A stretch of 64,000 nt of DNA. Origin: Ferdinandcohnia sp047246645 (GTDB lineage Bacteria > Bacillota > Bacilli > Bacillales > Bacillaceae_L). Within the stretch, counting starts at the first letter, position 1. Each line of letters opens with the position of its first letter. Below, in pieces: positions 1 to 8,152 of this stretch. The notes under the pieces were generated by a model. The model was not told the DNA's origin, did not search any database, and was given only the letters and a program-made list of their open reading frames with translations. Position numbers and translations under genes: made by a program. The stretch covers positions 119,526 to 183,525 of the forward strand of contig NZ_JBFOKR010000010.1 of assembly GCF_047246645.1 (NCBI RefSeq), written 5' to 3'.

Positions 1-151
1 AAATTTTGACTTTCTTTGTATAAATGTGAACGAGTGTGATAAATGTTATAGATAATCGTGAAAAGTTTATGTACGATAATGATGTGGTTAAGTATATATA
101 CAGTGATTTTTATGATAGTAAAGTTTTTAACAAGCTATTGGAGGTAATAGT

Positions 152-868
152 ATGGAAAACGAAGCGAAAATATTAGTAGTTGATGATGAAGAAAGAATTC
201 GTCGTCTATTAAAAATGTATTTGGAACGCGAAAATTATGTGATTGAAGAAGCAGACAATGGTGAGCAGGCCTTAGATAAAGCGTTAAAAAATGAATATGA
301 CTTAATTTTGCTTGACTTGATGATGCCAGGAAAAGATGGAATAGAAGTGTGCCGCGAATTACGTGAGAAAAAATCAACTCCTGTCATTATGCTAACTGCT
401 AAAGGGGAAGAAGTGAATCGAGTTCAAGGGTTTGAGGTTGGAACTGATGATTATATCGTTAAGCCTTTTAGTCCTAGAGAAGTAGTGTTACGTGTTAAAG
501 CCCTATTAAGACGTTCATCATTAACTTCTTTCTTACAAACTGAAACGACAGCTAAAGATGTTATCGTATTTCCTCATCTAACAATTGACAATGATGCGCA
601 CCGTGTATTAGCAGATGGTAAAGAAGTAGGTCTTACTCCAAAGGAATATGAACTGTTATGCTTTTTGGCTAAATCACCGGATAAAGTATTTGATAGGGAA
701 CAACTATTAAAAGAGGTTTGGCATTATGAATTCTTTGGAGATTTACGTACAGTTGATACTCATGTGAAACGATTACGTGAAAAGTTAAACAAAGTATCAC
801 AAGATGCTGCGAAAATGATTGTAACAGTATGGGGAGTAGGATATAAATTTGAGGTAGTCCAAGAATGA
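152..868 (+). CDS. resD: Redox-responsive response regulator ResD
   Basis: OmpR/PhoB-type response regulator of 238 aa. The receiver domain (about residues 6-118) shows the acidic pair D11-D12, phospho-acceptor D55 in LLDLMMPG, T82 and K104 in the VKPF motif. A winged-helix DNA-binding domain occupies about residues 140-235. In Bacillus, ResD activates respiration and anaerobic genes, including cytochrome and heme functions, in response to oxygen limitation and NO. The start is supported by the ribosome site TTGGAGG just upstream. Its stop overlaps the start of the histidine kinase gene by 4 bp, so the pair is translationally coupled. resABC, which precede it in B. subtilis, would lie left of the window. 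Confidence 0.95.
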   Translation: MENEAKILVVDDEERIRRLLKMYLERENYVIEEADNGEQALDKALKNEYDLILLDLMMPGKDGIEVCRELREKKSTPVIMLTAKGEEVNRVQGFEVGTDDYIVKPFSPREVVLRVKALLRRSSLTSFLQTETTAKDVIVFPHLTIDNDAHRVLADGKEVGLTPKEYELLCFLAKSPDKVFDREQLLKEVWHYEFFGDLRTVDTHVKRLREKLNKVSQDAAKMIVTVWGVGYKFEVVQE

Positions 869-2649
869 AGTTTTGGAGAAGTGTTGTAGGGAAGCTATGG
901 TTTACCATTCTATTATTAGTTTCCTTTGTATTATTTATTTTAACTATTCTCCTAATGGAATACTTTGAAAATTACCATGCGCAAGAAGCAGAGAGAAATC
1001 TTACTCAATTAGCATCAAACATAGCAGTGATAATGGAGCAACATGACAATAAAGATGTTGCCAGGTCCATTGCTTGGGAGCTTGTTGATAAGGAAACAAA
1101 GGTTATTATAATTGCAGATGAAAAGACTCATTGGGTTTCGCCTGATAGAGAGGCTATTGCAAATTTACCGGTTTCCCTTATATTAAATGATCCTGATTTA
1201 AAACAGGTTTTACAAAATGATCAAAATCAAAGTAAAAAGGTTTTTCTTCCAAAAGAGAATCAACTAAATAAACAAGCATCCGAGCTTTTTGTTGTAGGTG
1301 CTCCTCTCCATATCGAGGAAAATCAAAAGGGCGCAGTATTTCTTTATCAATCCTTAGATGTTGTTCAACAAACAACAGAGCATACAACTAAATTTATTTT
1401 TCTAGCAGCAGGCGTAGGAATTATTTCAACAACTGTATTTGCATTTTTCTTATTAACTAGAATAACAGCCCCTCTAAGAAAGATGAGAGAAGCAGCATTT
1501 GAAGTTGCCAGGGGAAAATTCGATACTAAGGTTCCTATTTTAACCCATGACGAAATTGGTGCACTTGGAATGGCACTTAATCAAATGGGCAGGCAGTTGA
1601 AATATAATATTAATGCGTTAAACCAAGAGAAAGAGCAGCTTTCGAGCATACTGAATAGTATGGCAGATGGAGTTATTACATTAAATCGAGACGGCACGAT
1701 TCTAGTTACAAACCCACCTGCAGAGCGTTTTCTACAGGCTTGGTATTATCAACAGGGTATGTACCAAAATGTAGGAGAAGAACTTCCTCCTGAGGTCCGA
1801 GATTTATTTCAGCGTGCAGTTTCCTTTGAAAAAGAACAGTTTGTTGAAATAACGCTTCAAGGGAGAAGCTGGGTGATATTAATGAGTCCTCTATATAACC
1901 AAACGTATATTAGGGGAGCCGTAGCGGTATTACGTGATATGACGGAAGAAAGAAGATTAGACAAGCTCCGTGAAGATTTTATTGCTAATGTTTCACATGA
2001 GCTTAGAACACCTATTGCCATGTTACAAGGATATAGTGAAGCAATTATCGATGATATTGCAAGTTCAGAGGAAGAAAAGAAAGAAATAGTAAAAGTCATT
2101 TATGATGAGTCCCTACGTATGGGTAGACTTGTTAATGAGTTGTTAGATTTAGCAAGAATGCAATCTGGTAATATTACATTAAAAAAAGAACAGGTCGATT
2201 TTGACCAGTTGATTAATCGTGTGGTTCGTAAGTTCCAAGGTTTAGCCAAAGATAATAAAGTTACGTTAACATCTAGAGTGGATGGCCAAATCGGCGAGCT
2301 ATTTATTGACCCAGACCGAATTGAGCAAGTATTAACAAATCTTGTCGATAATGCAATTCGTCATACCGATGAGGAAGGAAACGTAGAGGTTCACGTTTCT
2401 GCTCAAGAAAGTGGTATTCTTGTCGAAGTTAAAGATACTGGATCAGGTATCCCTGAGGAAGATCTACCTTTTGTGTTTGAGCGTTTTTATAAAGCTGACA
2501 AAGCAAGGACGAGGGGAAAATCAGGCACTGGTTTAGGATTAGCAATTGTTAAAAATATTATTGATTCACATCAAGGTAATATATCAGTTCATAGTAAGCT
2601 TGACGAAGGTACAACATTTACGTTCATACTTCCTCGAAAAAACGATTAA
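865..2649 (+). CDS. resE: Sensor histidine kinase ResE
   Basis: Membrane histidine kinase of 594 aa, partner of ResD. In order: an N-terminal membrane segment (about residues 10-30), an extracytoplasmic sensor region, a second membrane segment (about 170-190), HAMP, a PAS-like domain (about 250-355), the HisKA domain with phospho-accepting H378 in NVSHELRTP, and a HATPase_c domain with N (LVDNAIRH) and G (DTGSGIPEED, GTGLGLAIV) boxes. The length fits the family. Location next to resD and upstream of sigX/rsiX matches Bacillus. No terminator lies directly behind it; the next element is a separately transcribed riboswitch unit. Confidence 0.95.
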   Translation: MKFWRSVVGKLWFTILLLVSFVLFILTILLMEYFENYHAQEAERNLTQLASNIAVIMEQHDNKDVARSIAWELVDKETKVIIIADEKTHWVSPDREAIANLPVSLILNDPDLKQVLQNDQNQSKKVFLPKENQLNKQASELFVVGAPLHIEENQKGAVFLYQSLDVVQQTTEHTTKFIFLAAGVGIISTTVFAFFLLTRITAPLRKMREAAFEVARGKFDTKVPILTHDEIGALGMALNQMGRQLKYNINALNQEKEQLSSILNSMADGVITLNRDGTILVTNPPAERFLQAWYYQQGMYQNVGEELPPEVRDLFQRAVSFEKEQFVEITLQGRSWVILMSPLYNQTYIRGAVAVLRDMTEERRLDKLREDFIANVSHELRTPIAMLQGYSEAIIDDIASSEEEKKEIVKVIYDESLRMGRLVNELLDLARMQSGNITLKKEQVDFDQLINRVVRKFQGLAKDNKVTLTSRVDGQIGELFIDPDRIEQVLTNLVDNAIRHTDEEGNVEVHVSAQESGILVEVKDTGSGIPEEDLPFVFERFYKADKARTRGKSGTGLGLAIVKNIIDSHQGNISVHSKLDEGTTFTFILPRKND

Positions 2650-2754
2650 TTTGAAGCATTGTGCCGAAGATTCTTGTTCCATAAGAAACATTTTTCTTGT
2701 AAAATAGAATACCATCAAGTAAGATAGTTAAAGACAAATAATTAAATAAAGTAG

Positions 2755-2960
2755 AGTTATAGGTGTTAAAGGAATGAATTATTTATTCCATTAGACTTAA
2801 TAGGGAATCTGGTGCGAATCCAGAACTGTCCCCGCAACTGTAAAAGTGGACGAAATGAGTAAATACCACTGAATAATTAGATGGCCTTAAGCTGTTGGTT
2901 ATTCGGGAAGGGCTCAAAGTAGGAAGAAACTTAAGTCAGTAGACCTGCCTATCTCTGTAT
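2755..2960 (+). ncRNA. Cobalamin (adenosylcobalamin) riboswitch
   Basis: The 5' leader contains the diagnostic cobalamin-aptamer core: a GAATC-CAGAACTGTCCCCGCAACTGTA block at about 2815-2842 and the B12 box AAGTCAGTAGACCTGCCT at 2933-2950. A -10-like TAAAAT (2700-2705) upstream could be the promoter. A transcription terminator follows at 3041-3071, so binding of cobalamin should switch off the two downstream genes. The class assignment is from recognised conserved sequence; the fold was not computed. Confidence 0.92.
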
Positions 2961-3040
2961 AATTTATTATTCTCCGGGGAGTGAGAATTACCATAAAATC
3001 TTAGTGGTCGTACATGTACTATTCATTATTATTTTATGTA

Positions 3041-3071
3041 AAAAGCTCACCTCCGTTGGTGGGTTTTTTTT
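3041..3071 (+). terminator. Expression-platform terminator of the cobalamin riboswitch
   Basis: Stem CTCACC / GGTGGG followed by a run of eight T. It lies about 80 nt after the B12 box and 140 nt before the first gene, the expected position for a transcription-attenuating riboswitch. Confidence 0.8.
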
Positions 3072-3209
3072 ATTGTAAGAAGAAAAAAAGAATTAGTGAT
3101 TTTCACAATAAGGTGGAGAATCACTTGTTAACCCACCCTTGAGTAGTTAATGGTATAAAGTGCTTTCAAGCACTTTACATAAAAAACATCACAAAGGGAG
3201 CAAGGAGTC

Positions 3210-3626
3210 ATGAAAAAATTATTGTTTGTTTTACTATCACTTGGATTATTATTTGGATGCAGCAATGATGAAACTGTAAAGGAGCCTGCTAACAATTCTC
3301 CAGAAAATACCGGGGTTAATGAAAAAGCCGAAGTTGTTACAGTTATCATCTCTAAAAATAATGGAGAAGAAGTTATTGAACAAAAAGAAATTGAAATTGA
3401 TGGTGAAGAAAAAGTTACAGTAATGGATATTATGCAGGAAAACTTTGAAATCGAAACTCAATTCGATGGTGCCTTTATTTCGAGTATAAATGGTGTTGCA
3501 GGTAGTGAAGCAGATAAAACGTCATGGTTTTATTCCGTAAATGGAGAGGAAGCTATGGTGGGGGCAAACGAATACGAACTAAACCCTGATGACAAGGTTG
3601 AATTTGATCTTCATGAGTGGGAATAA
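3210..3626 (+). CDS. DUF4430 (transcobalamin-like) lipoprotein, putative cobalamin-binding
   Basis: Lipoprotein of 138 aa. A short lysine-started hydrophobic signal ends in the lipobox LLFGC with lipid-modified C17. A low-complexity linker follows, then a DUF4430 domain (about residues 55-138) with the features TVMDIMQ, SSINGV and WFYSVNG. DUF4430 is the fold seen in the cobalamin-binding C-terminal domain of transcobalamin and intrinsic factor. It sits behind a cobalamin riboswitch and overlaps an ECF transporter S subunit, so a surface role in vitamin B12 capture is the natural inference. Ribosome site GGGAGCAAGGAG precedes the ATG. A role with a corrinoid precursor is also possible. Confidence 0.85.
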   Translation: MKKLLFVLLSLGLLFGCSNDETVKEPANNSPENTGVNEKAEVVTVIISKNNGEEVIEQKEIEIDGEEKVTVMDIMQENFEIETQFDGAFISSINGVAGSEADKTSWFYSVNGEEAMVGANEYELNPDDKVEFDLHEWE

Positions 3627-4129
3627 TGAATGTCTCAGTTAAAAAACTAACCTTATTATCGATGTTAATTGCATTGTCTGTGGTCGGAAGAATAACATTT
3701 ACTTTTATACCAAATGTCCAACCAACAACAAGTATTATCGTTATAGTAAGTTTATTTTTAGGACCGTTTTACGGTTTTGTATTAGCTGCTTTTAGCGCGA
3801 TTCTATCAAATCTAGTAATGGGTATGGGACTTTGGACAATTGGTCAAATTGTTGCATGGGGAATTATCGGAGTAGTAAGTGGTATGTTAGGGAATTATCG
3901 AGAGAAAATTCCCTTCGCAGTTTTAACCGCGTATTCAGTCTTTTGCGGATTCTTATTTGGATTTGTTATTTCTCTTCCAACGTATTTATTTACGGGCAAA
4001 TTTTTTGCTTACTATCTAGCAGGCTTACCATTTGATGTTAGCCATGCGATAGGAAATGGTCTCTTTTTTATTATTTTATATCCTGTATTACGGCTATTAC
4101 TCTTAAAAACTTTAACTACTATTAAGTAA
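3626..4129 (+). CDS. ECF transporter S component, putative cobalamin specific
   Basis: Integral membrane protein of 167 aa with about five or six hydrophobic segments and the ECF S-component signature (early helix with LSMLIALSVVGR, then a TTSIIVIVSLFLGPFYGF stretch). S components bind a vitamin and dock onto a shared EcfT-EcfA-EcfA' energy module, which is not encoded here. The ATG overlaps the lipoprotein stop by one base (TAATG); a GTG three codons earlier is less likely. Substrate specificity for cobalamin is inferred from the riboswitch and the DUF4430 partner. Confidence 0.85.
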   Translation: MNVSVKKLTLLSMLIALSVVGRITFTFIPNVQPTTSIIVIVSLFLGPFYGFVLAAFSAILSNLVMGMGLWTIGQIVAWGIIGVVSGMLGNYREKIPFAVLTAYSVFCGFLFGFVISLPTYLFTGKFFAYYLAGLPFDVSHAIGNGLFFIILYPVLRLLLLKTLTTIK

Positions 4130-4162
4130 GGAAGAATATTCCCAAAATATTCTTCCTTTTTT
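4128..4162 (+). terminator. Terminator of the cobalamin uptake unit
   Basis: Perfect 13-bp stem (AAGGAAGAATATT and its complement) with a 5-nt loop and a T-run. The stem begins inside the stop codon of the S-component gene. Confidence 0.9.
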
Positions 4163-4187
4163 GTTGAAAACATACTATATTGAGAGT

Positions 4188-4212
4188 GTAACTTTTTTTA
4201 TGAAACTACGAC
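4188..4212 (+). promoter_or_regulatory. Putative SigX-type (ECF) promoter for sigX
   Basis: GTAAC at 4188-4192 and CGAC at 4209-4212, separated by 16 nt. This matches the GTAAC / CGWC pattern known for B. subtilis SigX promoters. It lies 28 nt before the sigX start codon, which implies positive autoregulation. Confidence 0.7.
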
Positions 4213-4239
4213 TAATACATTGAACGGGAGGATATAGGG

Positions 4240-4791
4240 ATGGATTCCTTGTTTGAGGAACTTTATGAAAAATATCATCACGATGTCTTTTCCTTCTTAT
4301 TTTATATGGTTAAAAATCGTGAACTGGCTGAAGATCTCGTTCAGGAAGTTTATATTAGAGTATTAAAATCGTATGATAGATTTGAAGGTAAAAGTAGCGA
4401 AAAAACATGGCTGTTTTCCATTGCTAGGCATGTAGCAATTGATTCTTTTCGAAAACAAAAAGGTTGGAAACAGCGTATTATGGAGTCTTTCGACTGGAGT
4501 AAGCAAGAAGTAAAGGATTATGCTCCACTTCCTGAGGATATTGCGTTGCAGAATGAACAAGTACAAATGATGTACCGCTGCTTGGATAAATGCACAACGG
4601 ACCAGCGACTTGTTCTGGTTTTACGATATATCCAATCTCTGTCAATTATGGAGACAGCTGAGGCACTCGGGTGGACTGAGAGCAAAGTGAAAACAACTCA
4701 GCACAGAGGACTGAAAGTTTTGAAAGCATATATGGAAGAATTGGGGATAAAGGAGGGACCAGTTGATGAAAAAATCAGAGTGGAACGATGA
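4240..4791 (+). CDS. sigX: RNA polymerase sigma factor SigX (ECF family)
   Basis: ECF sigma factor of 183 aa. Region 2 (about residues 5-75) contains ELAEDLVQEVYIRVLKSY, and region 4 (about 115-175) contains an HTH with ETAEALGWTESKVKTTQHRG. In Bacillus, SigX controls envelope functions that alter surface charge, such as dlt and pssA-ybfM-psd, and so resistance to cationic antimicrobial peptides. Location after resE and before an overlapping anti-sigma gene identifies it. Ribosome site GGGAGGATATAGGG. A candidate autoregulatory promoter is directly upstream. Confidence 0.93.
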   Translation: MDSLFEELYEKYHHDVFSFLFYMVKNRELAEDLVQEVYIRVLKSYDRFEGKSSEKTWLFSIARHVAIDSFRKQKGWKQRIMESFDWSKQEVKDYAPLPEDIALQNEQVQMMYRCLDKCTTDQRLVLVLRYIQSLSIMETAEALGWTESKVKTTQHRGLKVLKAYMEELGIKEGPVDEKIRVER

Positions 4792-5998
4792 ACAGCTAGA
4801 GCAGATGCTGATGCAAATGCCGACAATAAAAGACCACCGAAATCCACGCGAGATTTATCAGAACATATCCCTAAAGGTTAATAAGAAAAAGAGAAAAAAG
4901 GTTTGGTTCGTTCCGACTATTGCCACAGCTGCAGCAGCATTATTGTTCTTCATACTAGCTCCTTCCTTCCTAAATAATTTTAATTTAGGCTCGGAATCTT
5001 CATCTGATGAAGCTATGGAGAATGCAAGTATGGCAATTGAGGACAGTGAAAAAAGCACTGAAGAAGACCTTGGGAATGATTCAATCGGAATGTTGTCCGA
5101 ACCAAGTGATAAAGAAGATGCCTCAAGGGTAATGATAGCTGAAGAGCAGCAAAGCTATACGGTTAAGAATCTTGATAGCAATGAAATACTCTTGACATAC
5201 AGTGTTTACTTAGGGGGAGCGAATTTTCCTACAACGGTATCAATTGTTGTCCAATCTGACGGAGATAATGCTATTGAACAATGGGAAAAGAATATTCCGC
5301 TTGTAAATGATATCATTCTTAGAAATCCTAATCTAGGGATTGACCCAATACCATCCTTCTTCTCTGATTTTTCAGAGATAGTAGAAAAAGACGGCTCGAA
5401 GATTGTTCGAGCTGATGTAGCTGATAATGTGAATACGGAATCTTTTACAAGTGCACAGGGAAACGAATTTAAAAATCTTTTAGAATCTTTCCGTTTACTT
5501 TCTGATGATTATCAGCATGTTGAGTTATACAAAAACAATGAATTAGGTGTAATAAATGGGAATGAAGGGATAGTTGAAAAGAATATAGATTTAGAAAAAG
5601 ATACGAAATATGCATATCTTTACTACATGCATGAAGAATCTGGCCATAAGTTTTTAGCCCCTTCATCTGAAGAATACTCAACAATTAAGGAGGCGCTTGA
5701 AGCAATGGGTGAGCCGCTGGGACAGGGCGATTATAAGTTACAACCAACAATCCCAGCTAATGCTAATTTAGAGACTATTAAACCAGATGGTACAAACTTA
5801 GCTATCACTTTCACTGACGATACTGGCCTCGATAACAATGATACTTTTATAAGAATGCTTGAAGCAATTCTGTTAACAGCTAAGGAATTTGACTTTGAAA
5901 CTGTTACGTTCCACGGAAATATAGATCGTATTGGTGATGTACAGTTCGGAGAACCAGTAGACGTTCCAATAGCACCGAATCCATTACCATTAAATTAA
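4766..5998 (+). CDS. rsiX: Anti-sigma-X factor RsiX
   Basis: Membrane-anchored anti-sigma factor of 410 aa. A short N-terminal cytoplasmic domain (about residues 1-45) that should bind SigX is followed by one transmembrane segment (WFVPTIATAAAALLFFILAP, about 47-66) and a large extracytoplasmic domain. The ATG is preceded by AGGAGGG and lies 26 bp inside sigX, so the two products are made in a coupled ratio. The preceding in-frame TTG has no better ribosome site. A terminator follows immediately. Confidence 0.9.
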   Translation: MKKSEWNDEQLEQMLMQMPTIKDHRNPREIYQNISLKVNKKKRKKVWFVPTIATAAAALLFFILAPSFLNNFNLGSESSSDEAMENASMAIEDSEKSTEEDLGNDSIGMLSEPSDKEDASRVMIAEEQQSYTVKNLDSNEILLTYSVYLGGANFPTTVSIVVQSDGDNAIEQWEKNIPLVNDIILRNPNLGIDPIPSFFSDFSEIVEKDGSKIVRADVADNVNTESFTSAQGNEFKNLLESFRLLSDDYQHVELYKNNELGVINGNEGIVEKNIDLEKDTKYAYLYYMHEESGHKFLAPSSEEYSTIKEALEAMGEPLGQGDYKLQPTIPANANLETIKPDGTNLAITFTDDTGLDNNDTFIRMLEAILLTAKEFDFETVTFHGNIDRIGDVQFGEPVDVPIAPNPLPLN

Positions 5999-6024
5999 AA
6001 GAGACATTTAAATGTCTCTTTTTC
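5998..6024 (+). terminator. Terminator after rsiX
   Basis: Palindrome AAAGAGACATTT / AAATGTCTCTTT followed by T-rich sequence; it begins at the rsiX stop codon. Confidence 0.85.
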
Positions 6025-6121
6025 TATTTTTAGCGTGTCAAATTGCATGAAAGAAAACACCTTCTTTTATGTATAGTGGACACGTTTTTCTTTTTTCTCT
6101 AAGCCATTAGGCCTATATAGG

Positions 6122-6148
6122 AATTTTCTTACATAATATAAGAAAATT
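6122..6148. repeat. Inverted repeat in the rsiX to M23-peptidase gap
   Basis: Perfect 9-bp inverted repeat AATTTTCTT / AAGAAAATT with a 9-nt loop. It lies in the 300-nt gap before the M23 gene. It could be an operator or a weak terminator; no protein can be assigned. The rest of the gap, apart from the small reading frame described next, holds nothing I recognise. Confidence 0.45.
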
Positions 6149-6231
6149 TTTCAAATAATGTAAGGGTGTCCGTAGAACCTTTAGAAATAAAGAAATTGGA
6201 AGTAGAGGTGGTCGTAAGGAAGGAGAGAAGC

Positions 6232-6288
6232 ATGTTCTATTTAAAGACGGGCTTACATAATAATCATAGCAACCATAGTAATTGCTGA
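6232..6288 (+). CDS. Possible 18-residue leader peptide
   Basis: ATG-started frame of 18 codons (MFYLKTGLHNNHSNHSNC) with a strong ribosome site, AAGGAAGGAG, seven nt upstream. Its TGA sits at the start of the GAGGAGG ribosome site of the M23 peptidase gene, whose ATG follows 11 nt later, so translation could be coupled. The peptide is rich in Asn, His and Ser and has no recognised family. It may be a regulatory upstream frame or chance. Confidence 0.35.
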   Translation: MFYLKTGLHNNHSNHSNC

Positions 6289-6299
6289 GGAGGATTACG

Positions 6300-7235
6300 A
6301 TGCTAGATTTTTTAAAACGAATAACTATCGTAGCTGTTATGGCCGCGTGTATAGGATTGCTCTTTATTGGAGGTCGTAGTGCAAGTGCTCATGAAGCTCC
6401 AACTATTAATTCTACTGAACAATGGGCTTGGCCTGTAGTGGGTAGGATAACCGATACTTTCGGTACAAGACAGGGTAATCATAAAGGACTAGATATTGCA
6501 GCTCCGCAAGGGGATTATATATATGCAGTGGAGGATGGAATAGTAAAAAGATCAAATTATGCAGGATCTTATGGTAATGTCATATTTGTTGAACATCCAA
6601 ATGGCTATGAAACTGTATATGCACATTTAAGTAAGCGAATGGTAAAAGAAGGACAAAAAGTAAGTAAAGGTCAAGTTATAGGACATATTGGAAGTACGGG
6701 TAGATCGACAGGCCCGCATTTACATTTTGAAGTACATAACGGAGAGTGGAACTCTTCAAGAAATAATGCAATTGATCCCTTGTTTGTTTTGACTAATGAG
6801 CCAATTTTAGTAACCGCTTTAATGGAAAAGGAACAAGCAGAAATGCAAAGGAAATTAGCAAGCTTAAGCAAAGGTTATCATTATGAAGAAGAAACACTTG
6901 TAGAGGCTGCTGCACTTGAGAATAAGGGAGAGAAGGTAACCAAGGTAATAGTTGAAACGGGAGAAACACTATGGGATCTCTCAAAAGAATTTGATGTTTC
7001 TATCGATTCAATTATGGAATGGAACAAGTTAAACTCTTCTCTATTGGTAGTGGGTCAGTCCTTGGATATTTATCATAATGAAAAAGAAACCTACACTGTG
7101 AAGTCAGGGGATTCATTATCAGTTATATCAAGTCAAGTTGGTTTAACTGTGGAAGAAATAAAAACAATTAACCAGCTAAATAATGATATGATTTTCCCGA
7201 ATCAAGTTTTAGTAATTGAAAAAACTCAACAATAA
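6300..7235 (+). CDS. M23-family peptidoglycan endopeptidase with two LysM domains
   Basis: Secreted cell-wall peptidase of 311 aa. An N-terminal hydrophobic signal (about residues 8-28) ends near SASA. The M23 lysostaphin-like domain (about 40-155) shows the zinc ligands H61 and D65 (HKGLD), the YAH motif (H109) and HLHFE (H140, H142). Two LysM peptidoglycan-binding repeats follow (about 210-258 and 265-308). M23 enzymes cut peptide cross-bridges or stem peptides. The chosen ATG has GAGGAGG upstream; a longer CTG/TTG-type start would overlap the small upstream frame. No close match to a named B. subtilis gene is claimed. Confidence 0.88.
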   Translation: MLDFLKRITIVAVMAACIGLLFIGGRSASAHEAPTINSTEQWAWPVVGRITDTFGTRQGNHKGLDIAAPQGDYIYAVEDGIVKRSNYAGSYGNVIFVEHPNGYETVYAHLSKRMVKEGQKVSKGQVIGHIGSTGRSTGPHLHFEVHNGEWNSSRNNAIDPLFVLTNEPILVTALMEKEQAEMQRKLASLSKGYHYEEETLVEAAALENKGEKVTKVIVETGETLWDLSKEFDVSIDSIMEWNKLNSSLLVVGQSLDIYHNEKETYTVKSGDSLSVISSQVGLTVEEIKTINQLNNDMIFPNQVLVIEKTQQ

Positions 7236-7303
7236 TATAATATTTAGCTTTCCCTCAAAGGGTTGTTCAGTTATAATAGTTAAAACTTTGAGGGGGAGTC
7301 TAG

Positions 7304-8116
7304 ATGCTTACTGATTATCATAATCATTTAGAGTTAGGTACTTTAGATCTTGACTACTTAATGCAGTTTATTAAGGAAGCACGTTTAAAAAAGATTGAAC
7401 ATTTCGGAATTTCAGAACACGCATATCATTTTTACCAGACGAAAGATATTTTGCGGAATCCTTGGGTTGACGAGAGACGTTATTATGATATGAATGATTA
7501 CGTTAACTTATTTAAACAAGCCTGGAGAAGTAATATTGACGTGAAAATGTCAATTGAAATGGATTATACCCCTGGAAAGCATCAAGAAATGAAGCGATTT
7601 ATTTCTTCGTATGACTTTGACTATGTGATCGGATCTATTCATTGGGTTGATGACTTTGGAATTGACCTTGCTGAGTTTCGGAAAGAATGGGATAGACGAG
7701 ATTTATATGATACATATGAAAAATATTATGACCAAGTAGTGACGCTCGCAGAATCTAATTTATTTGATATTATTGGGCATATTGACCTTGTAAAGATTTT
7801 TAATTATATCCCAAACGACGAAGAATTCTTATTACAACAATATGATCGTGGGACAACCGCATTGGCCAATTCTAAGACTTGTGTGGAAATAAGTACAGCT
7901 GGATTACGAAAGCCTGTCGGAGAGTTATATCCTGACCCTAGGCTTTTACAAATGTGTTTCGATAAGGGGATTCCAATCGTTTTATCTTCTGATGCTCATA
8001 AACCTGAACATGTTGGAGCAGATTATGACAAAGCGATAGAATTAGCAAAAAGTGTAGGCTACAATACACTTATGACATTCACTAAAGGTGAACGAAGAGA
8101 AGTGCCACTAGGGTAA
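7304..8116 (+). CDS. PHP-domain phosphoesterase, histidinol-phosphatase-like
   Basis: 270 aa, single PHP (polymerase and histidinol phosphatase) domain. Metal-binding motifs visible along the chain are HNH (H6, H8), SEHAYH, an E in SIEMDYTPG, IGSIHWVDD, IGHIDLVK and SSDAHKPEHVG. These are the four PHP motifs of trinuclear-metal phosphoesterases. It may hydrolyse histidinol phosphate or another sugar or amino-alcohol phosphate; the sequence does not decide this. It is transcribed towards serA and shares a bidirectional terminator with it. Ribosome site TTTGAGGGGGAG. Confidence 0.82.
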   Translation: MLTDYHNHLELGTLDLDYLMQFIKEARLKKIEHFGISEHAYHFYQTKDILRNPWVDERRYYDMNDYVNLFKQAWRSNIDVKMSIEMDYTPGKHQEMKRFISSYDFDYVIGSIHWVDDFGIDLAEFRKEWDRRDLYDTYEKYYDQVVTLAESNLFDIIGHIDLVKIFNYIPNDEEFLLQQYDRGTTALANSKTCVEISTAGLRKPVGELYPDPRLLQMCFDKGIPIVLSSDAHKPEHVGADYDKAIELAKSVGYNTLMTFTKGERREVPLG

Positions 8117-8149
8117 AACAAAAAGCAGGCATTTTGCCTGCTTTTGTTT
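8115..8149. terminator. Bidirectional terminator between the PHP gene and serA
   Basis: Stem AAAGCAGGC / GCCTGCTTT flanked by A-run and T-run, placed between two convergent genes and usable on both strands. Confidence 0.88.
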
Positions 8150-8152
8150 ATA

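Noticed and set aside
1..151. Possible ResD or other regulator half-sites TGTGA (25-29, 35-39) before resD
   Set aside because: Short and common in AT-rich sequence; no clear promoter spacing to support them.
7304..8116. Assigning the PHP protein as HisJ to complete histidine synthesis with hisC
   Set aside because: The motifs are general to PHP phosphoesterases, and no his genes lie nearby; only a broad call is justified.
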